64,000 nt of DNA, taken from SIG710 sp045587665. Its GTDB lineage: Bacteria > Bacillota > Clostridia > Oscillospirales > CAG-272. The stretch lies in assembly GCA_045587665.1 (NCBI GenBank), contig JAZNCT010000088.1:1-64000 (forward strand). Reading direction: 5' to 3'. Positions 1 through 5,970 of the stretch are shown here, piece after piece (position 1 is the first letter of the stretch; every line of letters begins with the position of its first letter). The notes beneath the pieces are model-generated. The model was given only the letters and a program-made list of their open reading frames with translations. It was not told the DNA's origin and did no database searches. The position numbers and the translations under genes are program-made.

Positions 1-256
1 ACTCTGTTTCAGATGCTGCTGGAAAGCCTATTTCAATTTCCTTAAACCCTACCTTGCAAAGAAGCTTGAAAAACTCCAGCTTTTCTTCAAGGCTCATAGG
101 AACGATAAGAGCCTGATTGCCGTCTCTAAGGTCAACACTGCACCAGTGTGGCGGCTTTTCTATCATAGTCTTTTTCATCCAATCCATTGTAATGCCGCTT
201 GGCGCGAAGAATTGGGGCGCATATTTGCTCACATTTTTCATTGAAGTGTTTGTCAT
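1..256 (-). CDS. leuA: 2-isopropylmalate synthase, N-terminal part (cut by window edge)
   Basis: Condenses acetyl-CoA with 2-ketoisovalerate in the first committed step of leucine synthesis. Only the first 85 residues lie in the window. They begin MTNTSMKNVSKYAPQFF and contain the family signature CSVDLRDGNQAL followed by PMSLEEK, which is typical of the longer, yeast-type LeuA class. The Asp of DLRDGNQ is a metal ligand in this family. The ATG at 254-256 follows a GAAAGGAG ribosome site at good spacing. The gene lies directly downstream of a T-box leader whose probable specifier is a Leu codon, which independently supports a leucine pathway role. The reading frame is open to the window edge. 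Confidence 0.93.
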   Translation of the reverse strand, partial: MTNTSMKNVSKYAPQFFAPSGITMDWMKKTMIEKPPHWCSVDLRDGNQALIVPMSLEEKLEFFKLLCKVGFKEIEIGFPAASETE

Positions 257-299
257 GGGTAAAACTCCTTTCAGTCTTTCGGCTGTACAGGGTAAAAAA

Positions 300-598
300 A
301 CAAAAAATCCCTTTTACGCAAACAGCCATAAACTTTTGCATAAAAGAGACGAAGATGTTTATATATTCTCCGCGGTACCACTCTGCATTGACGGCTGTGC
401 CGCCCACTCTCTGCCCTGTCCATCAACAAGACTTCTCTATAACGGGAGATCCCGCCCGAGTCTACTGAGCACGCACACCTTTGCCGCACCTTTCGGTCGG
501 GGATTCAGGGAGGAGACGGATAACACTGCGCACACCGTCTTACACCAACCGACGGCTCTCTTTGCTGCATCGTGAACCTTTTTCCCATCGTAATCTTT
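300..598 (-). promoter_or_regulatory. T-box leader, leucine-type, controlling leuA
   Basis: On the minus strand the leader carries the T-box sequence AGAGTGGTACCGCGG (370-384). It is followed by a Rho-independent terminator whose arms are 309-322 and 335-348, with a T-run at 302-307. Upstream is a stem I region with the GAGAGC motif. A CTC (Leu) triplet sits in the expected specifier loop, within CCGTCTCCTCCCTGA. Uncharged tRNA-Leu would stabilise the antiterminator and allow leuA transcription. The T-box and terminator are seen directly; the specifier assignment is inferred from position and the downstream gene. Confidence 0.9.
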
Positions 599-605
599 AT
601 GTTAT

Positions 606-634
606 ATTTTAATGTATAAAGAGATTTTTGTCAA
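606..634 (-). promoter_or_regulatory. Sigma-A promoter of the leuA T-box transcript
   Basis: On the minus strand, TTGACA (629-634) is followed after exactly 17 nt by TAAAAT (606-611). It would start transcription near 598, at the beginning of the T-box leader. Confidence 0.85.
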
Positions 635-734
635 GCATATTTTTAGTTTTTTCGCCATTTTATCGTTTTGTACAAAAAGTAGAAAAAAGGCGGCAAAAAA
701 CTGTGCATTTTTCACACATCCGCATAGGTTTAAA

Positions 735-761
735 AAAACGCGGATATTATTTCCGCGTTTT
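735..761. terminator. A/T-flanked hairpin
   Basis: AAAACGCGGA and TCCGCGTTTT pair around a short loop, with A/T runs on both sides, so it could terminate in either direction. It lies between the leuA promoter and ilvE. It may be a second terminator for ilvE. The rest of 635-870 shows no gene. Confidence 0.5.
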
Positions 762-873
762 CTGTTCATCTTTTTCTTCTTTATTGTTATATGTGGAAAA
801 ATATCTTGTTTTTCGCCTCCTTCGGCTATAGCCCATATTTAAAGCTTTTGGGTATTTGTAACCCCTTTTTACA

Positions 874-907
874 ATAAGGGATGCTTCTTTTATGAAGCAT
901 CCCTTAT
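874..907 (-). terminator. Hairpin downstream of ilvE
   Basis: A 14-bp perfect stem (874-887 with 894-907, ATAAGGGATGCTTC) and a 6-nt loop lie 3 nt after the ilvE stop codon. The following minus-strand sequence is only modestly T-rich. Confidence 0.7.
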
Positions 908-910
908 ATA

Positions 911-1972
911 TCAGATCTTATATATCCAGCCGTAGGTGTCTTCCTTTTTACCCCACTGGATTCCCGTGAGCATATCATAAAGCTTTGAAGTAACCTCTCC
1001 GATTCCACCACCGTTTACGGTATACTCAACATCCTCATAGCAGAGCGTTCCAATTGGAGAAACAACCGCCGCAGTTCCACAACCCCACGCCTCTTCAAGC
1101 TTACCGCTCTTCATAGCGTCAACAAGCTCGTCTATCGAAAGAAGTCTTTCCTCAACCTCATATCCCATATCATGAAGAACCTCTATGCAGCTCTTTCTTG
1201 TTATACCGGGAAGTATTGATCCTGTGAGCGCAGGTGTAACGATCTTACCGTCTATCTTGAACATTACGTTCATTGCGCCAACCTCTTCGATATACTTTCT
1301 CTCAACTCCGTCAAGCCAAAGAACCTGAGTGTAGCCCTTCTTTGCCGCTCTCTCGCCGGCTCTTGTTGAGGCAGCATAGTTTCCGCCGCATTTTGCAAAG
1401 CCTGTTCCGCCTCTTACAGCACGAACGTCCTCGCTCTCTATCATTATCTTAACGGGGTTGATACCCTCAGCATAATAGCTTCCGCTTGGAGAAGCAATTA
1501 TCATAAAGGTCGCACTCTTAACGCCATGAACGCCCAAATGCTCGTCGTTTCCAAACATAAAGGGACGCAGATAAAGCGATGTACCAAAGGATTTTGGAAC
1601 CCATTTTTCTTCAAGTCTTACAAAAACCGTCAATGCTTCGAGAAAATCCGCCTCATCAAGCAGAGGCAAACACATACGCTCGGCAGAAGTATTCATGCGT
1701 TTTATATTCTCCATAGGTCTGAAAAGCCTTACGCTTCCGTCCTCTGCTCTATATGCTTTAAGACCCTCAAATATCTCTGCGCCGTAATGAAGAACAGTTG
1801 ATGCAGGATGAAGGGAAAGATTTCCAAAGGGAACTATTCTCGCATCATGCCAGCCCTTGCCTTCTTCGTAATCCATAACGAACATATGATCTGAAAATAT
1901 TCTTCCAAAACCAAGCTCGTTTTCGGGGGGGCATACTCTTTCGGTAGTTGTTTTGGTGATTTTGATTTCCAT
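911..1972 (-). CDS. ilvE: Branched-chain amino acid aminotransferase
   Basis: PLP enzyme of fold class IV that transfers amino groups between glutamate and the keto acids of Leu, Ile and Val. It is 353 residues, normal for the long bacterial/eukaryal-type enzyme. Seen features are FEGLKAYR near residue 68, the RPFMFG segment, and the PLP Lys inside FAKCGGNYAAS (Lys about 194). The phosphate-binding region near GSILPGITR is also present. It has its own promoter and terminator, so it is probably monocistronic. Its position next to leuA fits leucine metabolism, but no T-box precedes it. The start ATG has only a distant AAAGG, so initiation may be weak. Confidence 0.95.
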   Translation of the reverse strand: MEIKITKTTTERVCPPENELGFGRIFSDHMFVMDYEEGKGWHDARIVPFGNLSLHPASTVLHYGAEIFEGLKAYRAEDGSVRLFRPMENIKRMNTSAERMCLPLLDEADFLEALTVFVRLEEKWVPKSFGTSLYLRPFMFGNDEHLGVHGVKSATFMIIASPSGSYYAEGINPVKIMIESEDVRAVRGGTGFAKCGGNYAASTRAGERAAKKGYTQVLWLDGVERKYIEEVGAMNVMFKIDGKIVTPALTGSILPGITRKSCIEVLHDMGYEVEERLLSIDELVDAMKSGKLEEAWGCGTAAVVSPIGTLCYEDVEYTVNGGGIGEVTSKLYDMLTGIQWGKKEDTYGWIYKI

Positions 1973-2050
1973 AATGTTTGCACCAGCCTTTCGGGATAAA
2001 ATAATGCCGTAAATATCAAATTTCGGTTTATCACTTTACTATAATAGAAT

Positions 2051-2079
2051 ATTATAATACTCTTTTCCCTCTAAGTCAA
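2051..2079 (-). promoter_or_regulatory. Sigma-A promoter of ilvE
   Basis: On the minus strand, TTGACT (2074-2079), a 17-nt spacer and a perfect TATAAT (2051-2056) lie about 80 nt before the ilvE start. Confidence 0.85.
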
Positions 2080-2297
2080 GGTGTTTTTTTATTTTTTCAG
2101 AAAAGCTCAGAAATCCCTGTCAGTCTCCAGCCACCCATTGTGCGGCTGCTATAATACATTCTTGCCTGTGCACCATAAGCTGTTTGCTTTGTAACTCCAT
2201 CTGCCTTAAAGGAGTCTTCATTGCTCCGGGCAGCAACTCTTGCATAAGACATCGGGGGCAGATTTTCCTTATAAACATTTTCTTAAGAAAATGACAA

Positions 2298-2324
2298 GCC
2301 CTCGCATCGTACGCATGCGAGGGC
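2298..2324 (-). terminator. Terminator after the 36-residue peptide gene
   Basis: A GC-rich 10-bp stem (GCCCTCGCAT at 2298-2307, paired with 2315-2324) is followed on the minus strand by TTGTCATTTTC. An adjacent perfect palindrome TTTTCTTAAGAAAA lies just beyond. The stretch 2090-2297 shows no convincing gene. Confidence 0.7.
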
Positions 2325-2343
2325 AGCCATTTTTTAATGGATA

Positions 2344-2454
2344 TTAGCCAAAGACATCTCCAGCATCTACTTCGTTATCTTCACCGCTTGAAGTAATAAC
2401 ATTCTCAACATCGAGAAGTACTATATCCATCTTTGGAGCGATATAATTCTTCAT
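2344..2454 (-). CDS. 36-residue hypothetical peptide (MKNYIAPKMDIVLLDVE...)
   Basis: Short gene with a strong AGGAGG site 10 nt before the ATG and a terminator directly after it. The product is acidic: it starts MKNYIAPKMDIVLLDVENV, then ITSSGEDNEVDAGDVFG. From memory, short Clostridial proteins with a K-Y-x-x-P-K-M head and an I-I/T-T-S-S-G motif are common and uncharacterised. It lies just downstream of a decayed gene for a secreted protein and may have been part of the same transcript. No signal peptide or membrane segment is visible. Function unknown. Confidence 0.6.
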   Translation of the reverse strand: MKNYIAPKMDIVLLDVENVITSSGEDNEVDAGDVFG

Positions 2455-2480
2455 TATTAGTAATCCTCCTTTTCTGAATA

Positions 2481-2784
2481 TTATTGTGCGTACTTATATT
2501 CAATATTAGCACCGAGTGTCTCATCGGATACATAATTATTGAGCGCTTCATTGAGTGTAGGGTTTCTACAACGAGTTATTCACCTTTGGTAACCTAATCC
2601 ACAGTCCATTTAAGGTCTTTACCCTGGACTCCTCAAATGCGGTTTATCCGTCCTCGCCATAAAGCTTAACCCAACCTGATGCAGGGTATGTAAGCTCGGA
2701 AGCAGCTGCTCCCATAACGAACACAACTGCAAAAAGGGCTATAACAGCAATAAAGATCAAGGGTCTTTTAAGTGTGAGCTTCAT
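2481..2784 (-). pseudogene. Decayed gene for a small secreted protein
   Basis: An intact start (ATG 2784 after AAAGGAAACATTT) opens a 46-codon frame. It encodes a signal peptide (MKLTLKRPLIFIAVIALFAV, then VFVMGAAAS) and the beginning of a mature chain, SELTYPASGWVKLYGEDG, before a TAA at 2644. Protein-like sequence then continues in other frames: KDLKWTVD in one, and NPTLNEALNNYVSDETLGAN-IEYKYAQ in the frame that ends at 2481. Several indels and a stop are therefore needed to explain it. The parent family is not recognised; SipW-dependent/camelysin-like exported proteins are one possibility. The alternative, that only the 46-residue peptide is real, is less likely given the coding-like tail. 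Confidence 0.6.
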
Positions 2785-3046
2785 AAATGTTTCCTTTTCT
2801 TATGTGCTGATTATAAAATCGGTACTCTCGCCCGAAATTATATCAAAAGCAACGAGACAAACACAAAACATCTTCTGAAAATGGGTATAAAATCCCCATA
2901 TAAACACTCATAACAGTATCTTACCATATTTTTTTTAATTTGTCAACCTTATTTATAGTTGCAAAATTGACAAAAAAACACAATATATTGTGATTTGGCA
3001 ACATCGGTCACAAAATTTACATATTTTTAACATTTCGCAGTGTTCG

Positions 3047-3085
3047 ATGTTAAAATAAAGGCGCACACCCATGGTATGCGCCTTT
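3047..3085 (-). terminator. Rho-independent terminator of pfkA
   Basis: AAAGGCGCA (3057-3065) pairs with TGCGCCTTT (3077-3085), followed on the minus strand by a TTATTTTAA tail. It lies 8 nt past the pfkA stop. The AT-rich stretch between here and 2785 shows no gene. Confidence 0.85.
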
Positions 3086-3093
3086 CAGAATTA

Positions 3094-4164
3094 TTATTTA
3101 GCCAAAGCATTTGCAAGGTCATAAAGCTCTCTCACATAAGCACATTTGCGCTCGCAGAAAGCCTTCATTTCATTCACCTGATCCTCGCTGAATCCATCAA
3201 GGTCTCCATCCTTCAGCTTCTTTTTATACATCTTGTCAAGAGCAAATGAATAATTTATGTCAACAGGAACGATTTCCGAATCTATCTCGCAGACAACAAG
3301 GTTGCTCTTTCCTTCAAGCAGAAGGTCAACAGCCTTTGCACCCATTCTCGAAGCCGCAAGGCGATCGCGCAGAGTGGGAATACCGCCTCTAATAACATGG
3401 CCAAGCTTGTTGAATCTTGTTTCTATGCCCGTTCTCTCCTCAATGATATCGGAAAGCTCCTGGCCAAAATCAGATTTGATGCCGCCAACGCCTTCACTGA
3501 CAATTATCTGGAAATTTCTTTTTCCCGCCGCACGAAGAGCGATCATCTTTTCCACACAAGCTTCAACATCAAAATTTATTTCGGGAATTGCAACAGCCAC
3601 AGCTCCTGAAGCAATGGCAGTAAGAAGAGCAATCTCTCCGCAATGACGGCCCATGACCTCAGTCACCATGCACCTTGCGTGCGATTCGCCCGTATCACGC
3701 AGGCGGTCAACCATTTCTACAACGGTATTCATTGCCGTATCAAAACCAACAGTGTAATCTGTTGCGGAAATATCATTATCAATAGTGCCTGTAACTCCAA
3801 TAGTAGGTATGCCGTGGTTTGTCAGATCCGTAGCCCCGCGGAATGTTCCGTCCCCACCTATAGCAACGATAGCATCTATGCTGTGTTTTTTACAGGTCTC
3901 TATAGCCTTTGCCATTCCTTCGGGAGTTTTAAACTCATCACAGCGATCGGTAAAAAGCAGGGTTCCACCCTTTGAGATACAGTTTGAAACATCTCGTGCA
4001 CCGAGAGGAACTATCTTATCGCTGATAAGTCCGCTGTAGCCGCCAAGAATTCCAACCACCTCAATGCCGTTTTCAAGAGCGGTTCTCACAACGGCTCTAA
4101 TGCTGGCATTCATGCCCGGAGCATCACCGCCAGATGTAAGCACTCCTATTTTTCTAAACTTCAT
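3094..4164 (-). CDS. pfkA: ATP-dependent 6-phosphofructokinase
   Basis: Phosphorylates fructose 6-phosphate to fructose 1,6-bisphosphate in glycolysis. The protein is 356 residues. The N-terminal nucleotide loop reads GVLTSGGDAPGMN. GGDGT at 103-107 and TGTIDND at 126-131 have Gly at the two positions that are Asp and Lys in pyrophosphate-dependent enzymes, so ATP use is predicted. The catalytic Asp is in TIDND. An MGRHCGE motif and an HVIRGG substrate-binding segment are present. The tail is somewhat longer than the 320-residue E. coli form, ending in an extra helical, Lys-rich stretch. It has its own promoter (4206-4234), a GGAGGG ribosome site and a terminator, so it is monocistronic. Confidence 0.95.
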   Translation of the reverse strand: MKFRKIGVLTSGGDAPGMNASIRAVVRTALENGIEVVGILGGYSGLISDKIVPLGARDVSNCISKGGTLLFTDRCDEFKTPEGMAKAIETCKKHSIDAIVAIGGDGTFRGATDLTNHGIPTIGVTGTIDNDISATDYTVGFDTAMNTVVEMVDRLRDTGESHARCMVTEVMGRHCGEIALLTAIASGAVAVAIPEINFDVEACVEKMIALRAAGKRNFQIIVSEGVGGIKSDFGQELSDIIEERTGIETRFNKLGHVIRGGIPTLRDRLAASRMGAKAVDLLLEGKSNLVVCEIDSEIVPVDINYSFALDKMYKKKLKDGDLDGFSEDQVNEMKAFCERKCAYVRELYDLANALAK

Positions 4165-4205
4165 ATATTTTCCCTCCGAAGATACTTATTAAAAAATCAT
4201 GCTAT

Positions 4206-4234
4206 ATTATACTATACCGAAAAAGAAAAATCAA
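4206..4234 (-). promoter_or_regulatory. Sigma-A promoter of pfkA
   Basis: Minus-strand TTGATT (4229-4234), a 17-nt spacer and TATAAT (4206-4211), about 40 nt before the start codon. Confidence 0.8.
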
Positions 4235-4298
4235 TACAATTTATATATTCCCGTTTTTTTCAGCTATTATTTTGTTGGATTTTTTATTTTTCGCCCTT

Positions 4299-5456
4299 TC
4301 ATTTTACAAAACTGCAAAAAACCAGCATAACGGCTAAAAATCCGAAATTCATCGCCGAAAAAACAATGAGATATTTTTTTGCCGAGCCACCGTGGCCAAC
4401 ATATTCACGAAAAGTGATAAGGCTGGCAAGAGACGCAATCAACGTTCCTGTTCCGCCTATATTGACTCCCACCAGCAGATCCCTGTAATTATCGGTAAAC
4501 TGGGACAGCAATATTGCAGAGGGGACATTGCTTATGAATTGGCAGGAAAGCGCAGAAAACACAAGCGTGTTCTTTTCAAGCAAAAACGAGAAAAACGCTC
4601 TCACTGCACCTATCCTTGACATATTCCCTGCAAAAACAAAGAAGCAGACAAAAGTCAAAAGCAGCATATAGTCAACATTTCTCAGAGCTTTTCTGTCAAG
4701 CAGCATTAGTGCCGCCGGAATTATTAAAAGGCCTGCTAAATAGGGCACAACTCTGAAAACTATTATAACAGAAAAGGCAAAAAGCAACAGATATATAGTT
4801 GTTTTAGCCCTTGGAAGCGGCTCAAAATCTCTGCTTTTCAGCGAAAGCTTTTCATTTTTTAAGGGCAAACAGCAAAGAGCTATCAGGGAAACAGCAAGTA
4901 TGAACGGGGGAAACATTATTCTCATAAACTCTCCGTTGGCAATACCGTATTTCTCATAAATATATAGATTTTGAGGGTTGCCAAAAGGTGTCAGCATACC
5001 ACCCAGATTTGCCGCAATATTCTGCAGGACAAAGGTGTATGCCATATATTTTTCTTTGCCCGTTGACGAAAGAAGATAATATCCGAGGGGTAAAAAGGTC
5101 AGCAGTGCCATATCATTTGCTATAAGCATTGAGCCTATAAAAGTGATACAGATCAGCATAAAAACTGCAGATCTTACATTTCCCGCAAATGTAACTATCC
5201 TTTCTGCTATTTTTGTGAAAAAACGGACATTCTTCAGCGCGCAGATAACAGCAAGCGTGCAGAAAAGACAGGTTAGTGTCTTAAAATCAAAATATCCGAT
5301 ATATTCACTGTCGGGTTTTACAATAACGCTTGTAATCGCCGCCAGAAAAAGGGCGACAACAAAAACAACGTTTTTCTTTATAAATTCCGCTATTGCCGCC
5401 GCAAAATCATGTCTGCGGTGCGGGCGGACATTTTTGGGGTAATATGATCCAACCAT
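4299..5456 (-). CDS. SLC13/ArsB-type (ion transporter superfamily) permease
   Basis: Polytopic membrane protein of 385 residues with about 10-11 hydrophobic segments. The motif NIAANLGGMLTPFGNPQNLY near residue 150 is the loop typical of the CitMHS/ArsB/NhaD/SLC13 ion transporter superfamily. A second related half ends near QFISNVPSAILLS, the inverted-repeat counterpart. These proteins move anions such as dicarboxylates, citrate, sulfate or arsenite. The substrate here cannot be read from sequence, and no ars or dicarboxylate gene is nearby. It follows the Nudix gene by 53 nt on the same strand and may be read through from the infB operon. The start lacks a clear ribosome site. Confidence 0.8.
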   Translation of the reverse strand: MVGSYYPKNVRPHRRHDFAAAIAEFIKKNVVFVVALFLAAITSVIVKPDSEYIGYFDFKTLTCLFCTLAVICALKNVRFFTKIAERIVTFAGNVRSAVFMLICITFIGSMLIANDMALLTFLPLGYYLLSSTGKEKYMAYTFVLQNIAANLGGMLTPFGNPQNLYIYEKYGIANGEFMRIMFPPFILAVSLIALCCLPLKNEKLSLKSRDFEPLPRAKTTIYLLLFAFSVIIVFRVVPYLAGLLIIPAALMLLDRKALRNVDYMLLLTFVCFFVFAGNMSRIGAVRAFFSFLLEKNTLVFSALSCQFISNVPSAILLSQFTDNYRDLLVGVNIGGTGTLIASLASLITFREYVGHGGSAKKYLIVFSAMNFGFLAVMLVFCSFVK

Positions 5457-5509
5457 GCTAAATAGTTTACGCTTTCATTTGTTTTTATCGAACAGACACG
5501 CCTCTATGC

Positions 5510-5965
5510 TCATTTTCCTGCAAAAAGGGCGTTTTCCTCTTCATTTTTTATGTATTCAAGAGCCTTTCTCAAAAGGCAGCGATCGTTTTCGTGCTCAAGG
5601 ATATCCCCGGCATGGCGGGTATCGACCCAAAACGCTTCTGCTATCTCCCCGCGTCTTGGTCGAAGATGGCGCTGTTCTGTCTCGGCAATAAAATAGACAA
5701 CATTCTTCTCAACGCCCTTTGTGGGACTGTATGTTATAATTTGCCTGAAGTCCCGTTCTATTTCTATTTTGACCGCCGTTTCTTCAAAAACCTCTCTCAC
5801 CGCAGTTTCACGTTCGGTTTCACCGTCTTCAACGTGTCCCTTTGGAAAGGATGCCGGGCCGCCGTGATATTGACGTATCACCAGAAGAAATCGGCGGCTC
5901 GCATCTTTTTTATCCCTGCGAAGCACAATGGCTCCGCAGGATTTTTCATGTTTTAAAACGGCCAT
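5510..5965 (-). CDS. Nudix hydrolase (diadenosine-polyphosphate hydrolase-like)
   Basis: Protein of 151 residues with the Nudix box GHVEDGETERETAVREVFEE at about residues 43-62. It continues TAV, so the usual Gly of EExGU is Ala. The preceding FPKGH resembles Ap4A hydrolases of the MutT/NUDT2 type, which cleave nucleotides linked to another moiety. The start ATG lies 5 nt after the infB stop with a GAGGG site overlapping that stop, so it is the last tightly linked gene of the nusA-infB operon. The precise substrate is unknown. Confidence 0.85.
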   Translation of the reverse strand: MAVLKHEKSCGAIVLRRDKKDASRRFLLVIRQYHGGPASFPKGHVEDGETERETAVREVFEETAVKIEIERDFRQIITYSPTKGVEKNVVYFIAETEQRHLRPRRGEIAEAFWVDTRHAGDILEHENDRCLLRKALEYIKNEEENALFAGK

Positions 5966-5970
5966 ATCCC

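Noticed and set aside
117..575. Plus-strand frame over the leuA start and T-box
   Set aside because: The T-box, terminator and leuA explain the same bases on the minus strand, and the frame has no ribosome site.
4299..5456. Arsenite efflux gene arsB
   Set aside because: The fold fits the wider ion transporter superfamily, and there is no arsR, arsA or arsC neighbour.
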